This document shows, one piece after another, positions 1 through 8,461 of a DNA stretch of 64,000 nucleotides (position 1 is its first letter; every line of letters begins with the position of its first letter). Under the pieces are notes generated by a model. It saw only the letters and a program-made list of their open reading frames with translations, did no database searches and was not told where the DNA came from. The stretch is from assembly GCA_029248105.1 (NCBI GenBank), contig JAQWJZ010000010.1, positions 58,241 through 122,240 on the forward strand, written 5' to 3'. Source of the stretch: Flavobacteriales bacterium. GTDB taxonomy: Bacteria; Bacteroidota; Bacteroidia; Flavobacteriales; UBA7312. The translations under genes and the position numbers were made by a program.

Positions 1-161
1 TCCAATAGATTTGAAAATTTGTACTTAGGATTGTCTTCCATAAATGGAATTATAGCTTCAGCTACTTCTTGCACTGCTTGAATAAAAACGGGCTCATGAC
101 CATCCTTAGCTAATACATTCTGCATGAATGCATCTATTTTATCTTGGTGTTTTACAGACAT
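1..161 (-). CDS. gdhA: NADP-type glutamate dehydrogenase, N-terminal part (cut by window edge)
   Basis: Reading the minus strand from ATG at 161-159 gives 53 codons beginning MSVKHQDKIDAFMQNVLAKD and continuing through a stretch containing EPVFIQAVQEVAE and ENPKYK-like residues (DNPKYKFSNLL). This matches the N-terminal helical segment of hexameric glutamate dehydrogenases, whose usual pattern is EPEFHQAVxEVxE followed by PxxExxPxY. The enzyme reversibly aminates 2-oxoglutarate to glutamate with NAD(P)H in the cytoplasm. Only the first ~53 of roughly 445 residues lie in the window, so the catalytic lysine and nucleotide-binding domain cannot be checked. A good promoter sits upstream at 185-192. 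Confidence 0.85.
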   Translation of the reverse strand, partial: MSVKHQDKIDAFMQNVLAKDGHEPVFIQAVQEVAEAIIPFMEDNPKYKFSNLL

Positions 162-184
162 AATAGTTAGTTATTTTTCGCCAA

Positions 185-192
185 CAAATGTA
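185..192 (-). promoter_or_regulatory. Bacteroidota -7 promoter element for gdhA
   Basis: The minus strand reads TACATTTG, a full match to the Bacteroidota TAnnTTTG element. It ends 23 nt before the gdhA ATG, predicting a short leader of about 19 nt. I did not find a convincing -33 TTG at the ideal spacing. Confidence 0.6.
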
Positions 193-312
193 TCATTTTT
201 CAATATTCAAATGATTTTTTTTTGAAAATTTTGGACTAAAAAATAGCATATCATCAACTTTTTTAATGACCTAATCTAAACAGCTTTTACATGGTGTAAG
301 TAGTACACTAAT

Positions 313-591
313 TTAATATAGGATGACTTTTTTGATATTATTCATGTTTGATTCTGTCTGATATTGTAAAAAATAAATACCTCGAGCAAAATTAATTGTC
401 GATAATTGAAGAGTTTCAAGCTCATTTGAGTTTAATTCTTTCTTCCATATTATTTTGCCAGAAACATCGATCAACTGAAGTTTAGATTGATTTTCAGCTA
501 CGTCAAACTTTATATGTATTAAATCTTTAGCAGGATTGGAATACAGATGGAAGTTTGCGTGATTATATGACTTTAAGCCCACCGTTTGCAC
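313..591 (-). pseudogene. Orphan T9SS type A sorting domain (3' end of a lost cargo gene)
   Basis: This 92-codon minus-strand frame encodes only a T9SS C-terminal sorting domain: NFHLYSNPAKDLIHI (the YPNP-type motif), then LQLIDVSGKIIW, LSTINFARGIYFLQY and IKKVILY at the C-terminus. Such tails normally end secreted proteins of several hundred residues and are removed after transport across the outer membrane. There is no signal peptide and no upstream cargo domain. The frame opens (GTG at 591) inside the dprA remnant, in another frame. I infer the 3' end of a cargo gene joined to dprA by deletion or by an assembly chimera, and I do not regard it as an independent gene. Confidence 0.7.
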
Positions 592-964
592 TGGCCTTGC
601 GAGTGCCTACAACACTAATGATGGGTTTATCGTTCCACTCTATTTTTCCTTTACTAAACAACAAAATAGGTGCATCAACACATTGTTTTAATTGATATGG
701 GTAATGTGAATCCCAAAATGACAATACTTCTATTTTATGTTTGTCTATGTAATTAATTTCTTCTTGAGCTCTTTTCAGAACAGTGGGGTTTTGTATTTCA
801 TTAGCTAAGGCACTCCCAATAGTTGGAATCTTTTTTAGATTAGAAATCTTCTCCTTAAATACGGCTTCTGGACCGCCACAATAAGCAATTAACTTTTTGG
901 CGGTTACTGGACCAACACCTTTAATAAGTGAAAGCCCTAATTGAAAAACAAGCTCTTGTGACAT
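563..964 (-). pseudogene. dprA: Truncated DNA-processing protein DprA (N-terminal third only)
   Basis: The minus-strand frame from ATG at 964 starts MSQELVFQLGLSLIKGVGPV, with a helix-hairpin-helix (LIKGVGPVTAKKLI), and continues to YPYQLKQCVDAPILLF and ISVVGTRKAS, where the DprA Rossmann fold begins. DprA protects incoming single-stranded DNA and loads RecA during transformation; full proteins are about 360-370 residues. Here the frame leaves the family after GTRKAS and stops 9 residues later, so the GGARGID-type region and C-terminal domain are absent. The longer frame starting at 997 is rejected because the promoter at 985-992 lies inside it. Non-functional as DprA unless the junction is an assembly error. 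Confidence 0.8.
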
Positions 965-984
965 GACATTAAATTCGTACTTTG

Positions 985-992
985 CAAAACTA
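985..992 (-). promoter_or_regulatory. Bacteroidota -7 promoter element for dprA
   Basis: The minus strand reads TAGTTTTG (TAnnTTTG), with 20 nt between its last G and the ATG at 964. It decides the dprA start, because an upstream start at 997 would precede transcription. It lies in the 41-bp gap to the divergent TonB receptor gene. Confidence 0.55.
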
Positions 993-1005
993 AACAATAT
1001 AATTT

Positions 1006-3363
1006 ATGAAACGTTTTTGCCGTTATATTCTAGTGGTTTTAATATTTGCATTTTCGAATGTTTATGGCCAAGAAATAACTGGAATCGTTTTAGACAATTC
1101 AAGTAAAGAACCTCTAATCGGAGTTAATATCATTCTTAATGAAAATGGCGTTGCTTCTTCTGATGTAAATGGTAATTTTATGATTAAAACATCTGAAGGT
1201 ATTCATAAGTTAACATTTAAGTTTATAGGTTATAAAGATCAAGTTATAAACCTAAATCTTTCTACTGGCGAAAATAAAGAAGTGGTGGTAGAGATGAGTG
1301 AAGATGCTAAACTAATCGAAACTGTTGTTGTTTCAGCAGGAAAGTTTGAACAACGTATAGAAGAAACAACCGTTTCCATAGAAGTTATTAAGTCGCAACT
1401 GATTGCAAACAAAAACACCACTAATATTCAAACTGCTATAGATCAAGTACCTGGTGTTAATATTACTGATGGTCAGGCTAATATACGTGGTGGTAGTGGC
1501 TGGAGCTATGGCGCAGGAACCCGAGTACAAGTATTGGTCGATGATATGCCTCTTATCTCTGGCGATGCAGGACAGGCGCAATGGAGTTTAATATCTACTG
1601 AAAATATTAATCAAGTAGAAATTATTAAAGGAGCATCATCTGCATTATATGGCTCTTCAGCTCTTAATGGGGTTATCAACATCAGGACAGCATATCCAAC
1701 GGATAAACCAGAAACAAAAATAAACTTACATTATGGCTATTATGATGATGCTAAACGGCAAAGTTTAAACTGGTGGGGTGAAAGAAATCAGAAGATCTAT
1801 GGTATGGATTTTCTTCACAAACAAAAAATAGGAAACTTTGATTTGGTATTTGGCGGTTTTCTTCTTGAAGATGAGGGTTATAGGTATAAAGAAATAACTT
1901 CAAGACAAAGAGTAAATTTTAATACCCGATACAGAAACCAAAAGATAGAGGGCTTATCCTACGGAGTAAATGCTAATTTTTTATTTAACAAAACAGCTTC
2001 TGCCTTAATATGGGAAAGCTATGAGTCCGCTTATATAGCTTTAGATAGTTCTGTTACTAAAACAAGTGGCGATGTGCATAATATTGACCCCTACATTACT
2101 TATGTGAATCCTAGAAATGGAGATAAACATAATATCCGAACAAGGTACATGAAAGTTATTAATGATAACGAAACTAAAAATGACCCTGACGGACAAGACA
2201 ATAAATCCACCACTTATTACACCGAATATCAATATCAAAAACACATTGAGCCTATAGGCTTAAATTGGACAACAGGACTAATGAATGAGTATGTAGATGC
2301 TGTTGCAGAGTTATTCAATGGCACCAATTACAGACTCAACAATGCCATCTTCACTCAGTTGGATAAAAAGTTAGGTTCAAAAATCAATTTATCATTTGGT
2401 GCTAGGTACGAGCAGTTCAAGCTACAGACAAGTGAATATTATGAAATGACAAATGGAGACACCATAAACTCATTCAAGGCGGCAAAGCCTGTTTTCAGAG
2501 CAGGTATCAATTATCAATTGGCAGAAGGCACTTTTTTAAGATCATCATGGGGGCAAGGATACCGCTTCCCGAGTATTGCTGAATTGTTTATAGAAACAGA
2601 AGTAACTAGCGGTATTTATGTTTATCAAAATCCACAGCTAAAACCTGAATCTGGTTGGAGCTCAGAATTAGCTTTAAAACAAGGATTTAAGCTGGGTAAT
2701 TGGGGTGGCTATTTGGATATTGCAGGCTTCATAATGGAATACGAAAATATGATGGAGTTTAGCTTTGGTCAGTGGGAACAAACAACTAGTAACAGCTTGG
2801 GTTTAGGTTTCAAATCCATAAATATTGGTGACACCAGAATTTCAGGTCTTGAACTCTCTTTAAGTGCAGGAGGTAAAATAGGTAAAAATGAACTTTTCCT
2901 ACTAGCAGGATATACCTATATTGATGCCATTCCTTTAAATCCTGAAATTCCATATGGTGAAGATGCTAATGGCAACGAACTCAATTATTATAATACGAGT
3001 TCATTAGATTCCAATACCTTATTTTTAAAGTATCGTCACAAACATGTAGCTAAGTTAGATGCTGAATACAAAATGGGCAAATGGTCGTTTGGCTCTAGTT
3101 TAAGATACAATAGTTTTATGCTCAATGTGGACAATATATTTGTTTCTTCCTTCTTTGAAACTATAGTGCCAGGCATTCCGCAATCTAGAGAAAATTTATC
3201 CGATGGCGATTTTATCGTTGATAGTAGAATTATCTGCCAATTGAGCGATGCCGCATCAGTATCACTAATTATAAACAACCTATTCAATAGAGAATATCAA
3301 ACGCGCCCCTCAAATATGATGGCACCGAGAACCATATCTCTCAAATTTGGAGTTGCTTTATGA
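1006..3363 (+). CDS. TonB-dependent outer-membrane receptor with CarboxypepD-reg-like domain
   Basis: A 785-residue outer-membrane active transporter. Residues 1-21 are a signal peptide (basic MKRFCRY, then a hydrophobic core ending NVYG). About 23-105 form a CarboxypepD-regulatory-like beta-sandwich (ITGIVLDNSSKEPLIGVN). The plug domain follows (TAIDQVPGVN, IRGGSG, VDDMPL, IIKGASSALYGSSALNGVIN), then a 22-strand-type barrel with terminal strand TISLKFGVAL. No SusD-like partner is adjacent, so this is probably a siderophore, metal or cofactor receptor and not a glycan-uptake pair; the substrate is unknown. Its stop overlaps the kdsB start by 4 nt (ATGA), so the two are probably co-transcribed. 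ExbB/ExbD at 8667-10846 could energise it. Confidence 0.9.
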   Translation: MKRFCRYILVVLIFAFSNVYGQEITGIVLDNSSKEPLIGVNIILNENGVASSDVNGNFMIKTSEGIHKLTFKFIGYKDQVINLNLSTGENKEVVVEMSEDAKLIETVVVSAGKFEQRIEETTVSIEVIKSQLIANKNTTNIQTAIDQVPGVNITDGQANIRGGSGWSYGAGTRVQVLVDDMPLISGDAGQAQWSLISTENINQVEIIKGASSALYGSSALNGVINIRTAYPTDKPETKINLHYGYYDDAKRQSLNWWGERNQKIYGMDFLHKQKIGNFDLVFGGFLLEDEGYRYKEITSRQRVNFNTRYRNQKIEGLSYGVNANFLFNKTASALIWESYESAYIALDSSVTKTSGDVHNIDPYITYVNPRNGDKHNIRTRYMKVINDNETKNDPDGQDNKSTTYYTEYQYQKHIEPIGLNWTTGLMNEYVDAVAELFNGTNYRLNNAIFTQLDKKLGSKINLSFGARYEQFKLQTSEYYEMTNGDTINSFKAAKPVFRAGINYQLAEGTFLRSSWGQGYRFPSIAELFIETEVTSGIYVYQNPQLKPESGWSSELALKQGFKLGNWGGYLDIAGFIMEYENMMEFSFGQWEQTTSNSLGLGFKSINIGDTRISGLELSLSAGGKIGKNELFLLAGYTYIDAIPLNPEIPYGEDANGNELNYYNTSSLDSNTLFLKYRHKHVAKLDAEYKMGKWSFGSSLRYNSFMLNVDNIFVSSFFETIVPGIPQSRENLSDGDFIVDSRIICQLSDAASVSLIINNLFNREYQTRPSNMMAPRTISLKFGVAL

Positions 3364-4079
3364 CAATAATAGGAATCATACCAGCTCGATATAATTCGAC
3401 ACGTTTGCCGGGCAAACCACTAGCAGATATTCTAGGAAAAAGTATGATACGCCGAGTTTATGAAAGAGCCCAACTGTCCAAGTTAGATAAAATAGTAGTT
3501 GCCACTGACGACCAACGTATTGTTGATGAAGTCAAGTCTTTTGGTGGCGAGGCAATAATGACCTCAAGCCAACATATTAGTGGCACAGATAGGTGCTTAG
3601 AAGTACTATTATCGCTGACTGAAAAATACGACGCAGTGGTTAATATTCAAGGCGATGAGCCCTTCATTGAACCCAAGCAAATTAATCAACTAATTGATGC
3701 TTTTACCAACCAAAACATTGAGATAGCAACTCTAGCTAAAAGCATTGAAAATGAAGAAATATTAGTCAACACGAGCAAACCAAAAGTAAATTTTGATGCT
3801 AATGGTGTTGCTATTTCCTTTGATAGGCTTATAAATTCCCCTTTTCAGAAAGGTGCCTTTTTTAAACATATTGGCATTTATGCTTACCGATCTGATATTT
3901 TAGAAAAGGTATGTAAGCTAAAGCCGTCTTCTCTAGAAATTGAACACAAACTAGAACAGTGGAGGTGGTTAGAAAATGGTTATAAGCTATCGGTTTTAGA
4001 AACTCCATTTGAATCCCATTCTGTGGATACTCCAGCAGATTTGAAAAAAATTATTGAAAGATTTGGGGACAGTTGCTGA
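3360..4079 (+). CDS. kdsB: 3-deoxy-manno-octulosonate cytidylyltransferase
   Basis: Activates Kdo with CTP to CMP-Kdo, the donor for the inner core of lipopolysaccharide. The N-terminus IIGIIPARYNSTRLPGKPL is the family signature for CTP binding. ATDDQRIVDEV and VVNIQGDEPFIEP carry the sugar-nucleotide and metal-binding loops, and the C-terminus has HIGIYAYR and HSVDTPADL, all typical of KdsB. The length of 239 residues is normal (about 245-255). The start overlaps the TonB receptor stop (ATGA), so it is probably translated from the same mRNA. No oddities seen. Confidence 0.95.
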   Translation: MTIIGIIPARYNSTRLPGKPLADILGKSMIRRVYERAQLSKLDKIVVATDDQRIVDEVKSFGGEAIMTSSQHISGTDRCLEVLLSLTEKYDAVVNIQGDEPFIEPKQINQLIDAFTNQNIEIATLAKSIENEEILVNTSKPKVNFDANGVAISFDRLINSPFQKGAFFKHIGIYAYRSDILEKVCKLKPSSLEIEHKLEQWRWLENGYKLSVLETPFESHSVDTPADLKKIIERFGDSC

Positions 4080-4085
4080 TTTTGA

Positions 4086-4093
4086 TACTTTAG
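4086..4093 (+). promoter_or_regulatory. Weak promoter-like element before the HU-SPOR gene
   Basis: TACTTTAG is a near match to TAnnTTTG (one substitution), 7 nt before the ATG at 4101. Spacing is like the near-leaderless class seen elsewhere in the window. The same TTAG variant occurs before ftsX. Confidence 0.35.
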
Positions 4094-4100
4094 CAAAACG

Positions 4101-5084
4101 ATGAAGATAAAAATTAACAAGCACATTTCATTCCTTTTGTGTGAGCACAATTGTGTAGTCATTCCAGACTTTGGTGGCTTTGTTGCCAACTATGAGTCGG
4201 CACGTATTGACAGCCAATCACACCTTATGTACGCTCCCAAAAAGACCATTGTTTTTAATAAAAGTTTACAAAACAATGACGGACTACTGGTGAATGAAAT
4301 AGCTTCTTGTGAAGGCTTGACTTTCAAACAAGCTAAAAAAGAATTGGATAAGTATGTAATCGATTTGAAGGAGTCTTTACAGCTTTATAAAAAAGTTTTC
4401 ATCGATGAAGTAGGTACTTTATTGCATACTTCTGAAGACAAAATATTGTTTGTTCAGTCTAACTCACGCAATCATTTGTTAGATAGTTTTGGACTAACGA
4501 CATTACAATACCCTGCTATTGAACGTACATCTGTTCAAGAACGATTTGAAGAAAAAATCAAGCACATTGACAAGAAACATTTACCAAGCAACAAAAAGCC
4601 TTGGTTGAAAGCAGCGGCAGTTCTTCTCCCTCTTTTAATGGTTAGTGCATTGGGTATTTCCAATAAAGAAAAGATACAAACAACTTACGCTAATCTTTCT
4701 CCTTTTTCTTCATCATCTACAGAAGTTGTAGAGACGGTCAAGACGTATAGCATAGCTTCTTTTGATATTGAAAGCCCTACTAATGAAATTGAAGAGGCTG
4801 TGATATCATTCTATCAAGCAAAGGAGAATATCGCTAGTCCTGTATCGATTGAGTTGGACAAGCATTTTATTATTGCAGGTGCATTTTCGTCAGAGAAAAA
4901 CGCTCAGAAAATGATAGATAGATTGAAGGGTGCAAACTTTGGCAATTCTAAAATCGTCAATCAAAGTAGTTCAGGGCTTTACAGAGTATGCTACGATGGT
5001 TTTGTAAATTCTTCTGACGCTCTAATTGCACTTCGAAAAATTAAAAGAACCAATTCTTCAGCTTGGCTTTTATCACTAAATTAA
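4101..5084 (+). CDS. HU-CCDC81 and SPOR domain membrane protein
   Basis: A 327-residue protein with three parts. Residues about 1-150 resemble the Bacteroidota HU-CCDC81 double domain (KINKHISFLLCEHNCVVIPDF, then GLTFKQAKKELDKYV and VGTLL). A single membrane segment lies at about 170-190 (WLKAAAVLLPLLMVSALGI). The C-terminal ~80 residues are a SPOR fold (FIIAGAFSSEKNAQKMIDRL, then YRVCYDGF). SPOR domains bind septal peptidoglycan stripped of stem peptides, and HU-like domains bind DNA or protein. I infer a protein anchored in the inner membrane that links the cytoplasm (perhaps the nucleoid) to the division-site wall. Its role in the cell is not proven. A thioesterase gene follows after 4 nt. 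Confidence 0.8.
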   Translation: MKIKINKHISFLLCEHNCVVIPDFGGFVANYESARIDSQSHLMYAPKKTIVFNKSLQNNDGLLVNEIASCEGLTFKQAKKELDKYVIDLKESLQLYKKVFIDEVGTLLHTSEDKILFVQSNSRNHLLDSFGLTTLQYPAIERTSVQERFEEKIKHIDKKHLPSNKKPWLKAAAVLLPLLMVSALGISNKEKIQTTYANLSPFSSSSTEVVETVKTYSIASFDIESPTNEIEEAVISFYQAKENIASPVSIELDKHFIIAGAFSSEKNAQKMIDRLKGANFGNSKIVNQSSSGLYRVCYDGFVNSSDALIALRKIKRTNSSAWLLSLN

Positions 5085-5088
5085 AACA

Positions 5089-5598
5089 ATGTCATCCAAA
5101 ACACCTTTACAAAGTTTAGCCACTCTTACCGAGATGGTACTTCCTAACGATACCAACAATTTAGATAACCTAATGGGTGGTCGTCTTTTGCATTGGATGG
5201 ATATTGCAGCCGCTATTTCTGCACACCGTCATTGTGGGCGAATTGTAGTTACTGCATCGGTAAATAATGTATCTTTTGAAAAGCCTATCCCAAGGGGTAG
5301 CATTGTCACTTTAGAAGCTAAAGTATCGAGAGCATTCAAGTCGTCTATGGAGGTATTTGTAGATGTATGGATGGAAAATCAAGCCACCAAAGGGCGACAA
5401 AAATGTAACGAAGCTATCTATACTTTTGTAGCCGTTGACCAATTGGGTAATCCTATTTCTGTACCTTCTATTAGTGCTGAGTCTGATTTAGAAAAAGAGC
5501 GTTTTGAAGGAGCCTTACGCAGACGCCAATTGAGTTTAATTCTTGCAGGTAGGTTGAAGCCTGAGGATGCCACAGAGCTAAAAGCACTGTTTACTTAA
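5089..5598 (+). CDS. Acyl-CoA thioesterase, hotdog fold (YciA/BACH type)
   Basis: A 169-residue single hotdog domain. The signature NLMGGRLLHWMDIAAAISAHRH resembles the NxxGxxLxxxMD motif of acyl-CoA hydrolases, where Asn and Asp act in catalysis; VTASVNNVSFEKPI and GSIVTLEAKVSRAFKSSMEV follow as in YciA-like enzymes. It should release fatty acids from CoA thioesters in the cytoplasm; chain preference cannot be read. The C-terminal ~40 residues are a charged helical extension (RFEGALRRRQ). It is probably co-transcribed with the HU-SPOR gene. Its 3' end overlaps the convergent glycosyltransferase gene by 8 nt. Confidence 0.85.
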   Translation: MSSKTPLQSLATLTEMVLPNDTNNLDNLMGGRLLHWMDIAAAISAHRHCGRIVVTASVNNVSFEKPIPRGSIVTLEAKVSRAFKSSMEVFVDVWMENQATKGRQKCNEAIYTFVAVDQLGNPISVPSISAESDLEKERFEGALRRRQLSLILAGRLKPEDATELKALFT

Positions 5599-6520
5599 TA
5601 GGACTGAAATCTATTTCTGTCATACACTTGAAATGTCCACGTGGGCATTTGGCATAGCCTATCTTGGAACAAGGACGACATCCTAATTCTTTATTCTCCA
5701 CCATTACCGATTCAGGATCAGGAAGATAAGGCACCATGCCAAAAGCTGGTGCGGTATTACCCCACACCGAATATATTTTCTTTTTAAGGGCTGCAGAAAT
5801 ATGCATCATGCCCGTATCGTGAGAAACTACAAAGTCCGCCCCTTTGACCAATAAAGCCGATTGGGTTAAAGACAGTTTGCCACAAGCGTTTAAACCTTGA
5901 GAAGTCGCTAGTATTATTTCTTCTCCTCTATCTTTATCTTCAGGACCGCCCACCAAAACAAAAGGACGATTGAGCTGATGACACAATTCAATAAGTTTAT
6001 AGGTCGGTAATATTTTTGTGGCGTGTTGCCCACCAATTACGACAGCCACAAATGGCTGTTTCAATTGGAACTCTTCTGGCAAGATTTCTGACTCTGGAAG
6101 AAAAAAGTCTAGTCCTTGCATATCGTTTTTTACCCCCAAATGCTCTATGGTCGCCACATTTCTATCCACCATATGAATAGGTGGCATAATGTTCCATTTA
6201 AAAGTCGTTAGCAAAAACTTTTTAATATTCAATTTATTGACACTTGTAGAAGGCACATTCAAAGCCCGTTTCACTTTCAGAGTACGCAGGTTGTGGTGTA
6301 AATCTATTATGAGGTCAAATTTTTCTTTTTTCAACGGCTCGTTGCCTTCTTCATAATGATGGATAGTATCAATATAAGGGTTGTGCGATAGCCAAGAAGA
6401 AAAATTCGTTTTGGTCAGAAAGTGAACCTCAGCATTGAGTTGTGTTTTTAATATTCTTACTACTGGCGAAGTCAGCACAATATCGCCGATAGAACTCAAG
6501 CGAATAACTAATATTTTCAT
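5591..6520 (-). CDS. Glycosyltransferase family 9 (heptosyltransferase-like)
   Basis: A 309-residue GT-B enzyme. MKILVIRLSSIGDIVLTSPV is the classic N-terminus of the LPS heptosyltransferase family, which sets the ATG at 6520; a GTG at 6532 adds four residues and is less likely. FVAVVIGGQHATKILP and VVSHDTGMMHISAALKKK are the C-terminal nucleotide-sugar-binding half, and the tail has four cysteines (GCRPCSKIGYAKCPRG), common in Bacteroidota members. It probably adds a sugar to the LPS core or another surface glycan at the inner membrane; the donor is unknown. It overlaps the convergent thioesterase gene and diverges from tatD. Confidence 0.88.
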   Translation of the reverse strand: MKILVIRLSSIGDIVLTSPVVRILKTQLNAEVHFLTKTNFSSWLSHNPYIDTIHHYEEGNEPLKKEKFDLIIDLHHNLRTLKVKRALNVPSTSVNKLNIKKFLLTTFKWNIMPPIHMVDRNVATIEHLGVKNDMQGLDFFLPESEILPEEFQLKQPFVAVVIGGQHATKILPTYKLIELCHQLNRPFVLVGGPEDKDRGEEIILATSQGLNACGKLSLTQSALLVKGADFVVSHDTGMMHISAALKKKIYSVWGNTAPAFGMVPYLPDPESVMVENKELGCRPCSKIGYAKCPRGHFKCMTEIDFSPIK

Positions 6521-6556
6521 CGATTTTGACACCGTTCAAAGCTAAAGAAATTATCC

Positions 6557-6564
6557 TAATTTTG
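6557..6564 (+). promoter_or_regulatory. Promoter of tatD, predicted leaderless
   Basis: TAATTTTG matches TAnnTTTG exactly, with only 5 nt before the ATG at 6570. If transcription starts 4-6 nt past the element, as for known Bacteroidota promoters, the mRNA begins at or next to the start codon. Confidence 0.65.
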
Positions 6565-6569
6565 CCCCA

Positions 6570-7337
6570 ATGAACCTTATAGATACACATACCCATTTAT
6601 TTTCTTCACAGTTTGACGAGGACAGAAATGCTGTCGTGCAAAAAGCTATTGATAATGGCGTAAGCAAAATGCTACTACCCAACATCAGTAGTGAAACCAT
6701 TGAAGCTATGCATCAATTATGCCAAGATTTTCCAGAGCATTGCTACCCTATGATGGGCTTACACCCTTGCGATGTGAAGGATGATTATTTGAAAGAATTG
6801 GAAATTGTGAAAGCTCAACTTGACAAAGGTAAATATGTAGCGGTAGGCGAAATTGGTATTGATTTGTATTGGGACAAAAGCACTTTAGACATTCAAAAAA
6901 AGGCTTTTCGTCAGCAATTGATATGGGCTAAGGAATACGATTTGCCAGTAGCCATACATATACGAGAAAGTTTTGATGAAATATTTGAGGTCATAGAAGA
7001 AGTTAATGACGAAAAGTTGCGAGGTGTTTTTCATTGTTTTACAGGCACCAAAGAACAAGGACTAAGAGCTATTGATATGGGTTTTATGTTAGGTATAGGT
7101 GGAGTGGTTACCTTTAAAAATAGTGGCTTAGACCAAACCCTATCAGGCTTACCTTTAGCGCAACTCATTTTAGAAACCGATAGCCCTTACCTTGCCCCTA
7201 CGCCACACCGAGGTCAGCGCAACGAAAGTGCATTCATTCCGCTAATGGCACAAAAATTAGCCGATATTTATGAAATGGATATTGAAGAGGTAGCAAGGAT
7301 AACCACACAAAACGCTAAAACACTTTTTAAGTTATGA
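6570..7337 (+). CDS. tatD: TatD family metal-dependent hydrolase/DNase
   Basis: A 255-residue TIM-barrel hydrolase. DTHTHLFSSQF gives the first HxH metal pair, VGEIGIDLYWD the bridging glutamate, VAIHIRES and GVFHCFTG the further His ligands, and LETDSPYLAPTPHRG the final metal-binding Asp and the family signature. TatD proteins are Mg/Mn-dependent 3'-5' exonucleases or D-aminoacyl-tRNA deacylase-like enzymes; the exact in vivo substrate is not settled. The length is typical. It overlaps ansA by 4 nt (ATGA), suggesting one mRNA from the promoter at 6557-6564. Confidence 0.92.
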   Translation: MNLIDTHTHLFSSQFDEDRNAVVQKAIDNGVSKMLLPNISSETIEAMHQLCQDFPEHCYPMMGLHPCDVKDDYLKELEIVKAQLDKGKYVAVGEIGIDLYWDKSTLDIQKKAFRQQLIWAKEYDLPVAIHIRESFDEIFEVIEEVNDEKLRGVFHCFTGTKEQGLRAIDMGFMLGIGGVVTFKNSGLDQTLSGLPLAQLILETDSPYLAPTPHRGQRNESAFIPLMAQKLADIYEMDIEEVARITTQNAKTLFKL

Positions 7338-8338
7338 ATTTTACAGATTCCGTACTACTAATATATACAGGAGGTACGATTGGCATGTACAAGACTCCTG
7401 AAGGGAGCTTAAAACCTTTCGATTTAGAAACCCTAAGCCAACAAATTCCTGAGCTCAACACTTTTGACATTGACATCAAGGCTATCAGCATTGACCAACC
7501 GATAGACTCGTCCAATATGTCCAAAGAGGTATGGGTACAACTAGCGCAGCTCATTGAAAAAGAGTACAATAATTACAATGGCTTTGTTATTCTGCACGGT
7601 TCAGACACCATGGCATATACTGCCTCAGCACTGAGTTTTATGCTCGAAAATTTGAATAAACCCGTTATACTAACAGGTGCGCAATTGCCTATAGGTGTAC
7701 GCCGAACGGACGCTAAAGAAAACATTATTACCTCTATAGAAATTGCAGCCCAAGGAAGTATACCAGAGGTATGTGTTTATTTCGAATACCACCTTATGCG
7801 AGGGAACCGCTGTACCAAAGCCAATGCCGAACACTTCGAGGCTTTCAAAAGTCCCAACTTCATTAACCTTGCCGAGGCAGGTTTAAAGATAAAATACAGT
7901 CCCATAAGCTACGACCATACCAATAAAGATTTGACCTTGCACAGCAAACTATCTGACGAGGTTGTGATCTTGAAGTTATTTCCGAGCATGAAAAAAGAAT
8001 ATGTAGAATCCATACTAGACTTGCCATACAAGGGTATTATTTTAGAAACCTTTGGAGCAGGTAATGCCACTACTTCGGAATGGTTTTTGGAAAGTATAAA
8101 AAAAGCCATTGTTGAGGGGAAAATTATGTTGAATGTGAGCCAGTGTCAGTCGGGCAGTGTTAGCCAGGGGCTATACGAGACCAGCTCTAAGCTAGAACAG
8201 ATAGGCGTTGTTAGTGGCAAGGACATGACCACCGAAGCCGCACTAACCAAGCTCATGTATTTGTTGGGCAGCGACTACTCCAACACAAAAATTAAAGAAT
8301 ACCTTCAAATTTCTTTGAGGGGAGAACTCAGCAATTAA
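7334..8338 (+). CDS. ansA: Type I (cytoplasmic) L-asparaginase
   Basis: Hydrolyses L-asparagine to aspartate and ammonia. The 334-residue sequence has both catalytic-threonine motifs: LLIYTGGTIGMYKT near residue 10 and VILHGSDTMAYTASALSF near residue 85, with the Thr-Lys-Asp relay in RRTDAKENIITSI. There is no signal peptide, which fits the cytoplasmic type I enzyme. The C-terminal domain contains KGIILETFGAGNA, usual for the family. It is translationally coupled to tatD by an ATGA overlap. A separate promoter and tRNA-Ser follow directly. Confidence 0.93.
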   Translation: MNFTDSVLLIYTGGTIGMYKTPEGSLKPFDLETLSQQIPELNTFDIDIKAISIDQPIDSSNMSKEVWVQLAQLIEKEYNNYNGFVILHGSDTMAYTASALSFMLENLNKPVILTGAQLPIGVRRTDAKENIITSIEIAAQGSIPEVCVYFEYHLMRGNRCTKANAEHFEAFKSPNFINLAEAGLKIKYSPISYDHTNKDLTLHSKLSDEVVILKLFPSMKKEYVESILDLPYKGIILETFGAGNATTSEWFLESIKKAIVEGKIMLNVSQCQSGSVSQGLYETSSKLEQIGVVSGKDMTTEAALTKLMYLLGSDYSNTKIKEYLQISLRGELSN

Positions 8339-8349
8339 AAAGCATTTAG

Positions 8350-8357
8350 TAGATTTG
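8350..8357 (+). promoter_or_regulatory. Promoter of tRNA-Ser
   Basis: TAGATTTG (TAnnTTTG) begins 12 nt after the ansA stop codon and ends 11 nt before the first base of the tRNA. This spacing would give a precursor with a 5' leader of a few nucleotides, so the tRNA need not depend on ansA transcription. Confidence 0.5.
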
Positions 8358-8368
8358 CCAACCCTATT

Positions 8369-8453
8369 GGAAAGGTGGCCGAGTGGCTTAAGGCGCACGC
8401 TTGGAAAGCGTGTATACAGCAATGTATCGGGGGTTCGAATCCCTTCCTTTCCG
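8369..8453 (+). tRNA. tRNA-Ser (anticodon GGA)
   Basis: An 85-nt class II tRNA. The acceptor stem GGAAAGG pairs with CCTTTCC at 8446-8452, with discriminator G at 8453. The anticodon stem CACGC (8396-8400) pairs with GCGTG (8408-8412) around loop TTGGAAA, giving anticodon GGA at 8403-8405, which reads UCC and UCU. A long variable arm (stem ATAC/GTAT) and the T loop TTCGAAT are present. CCA is not encoded: after the discriminator the DNA reads CAA. Confidence 0.96.
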
Positions 8454-8461
8454 CAATAGAC

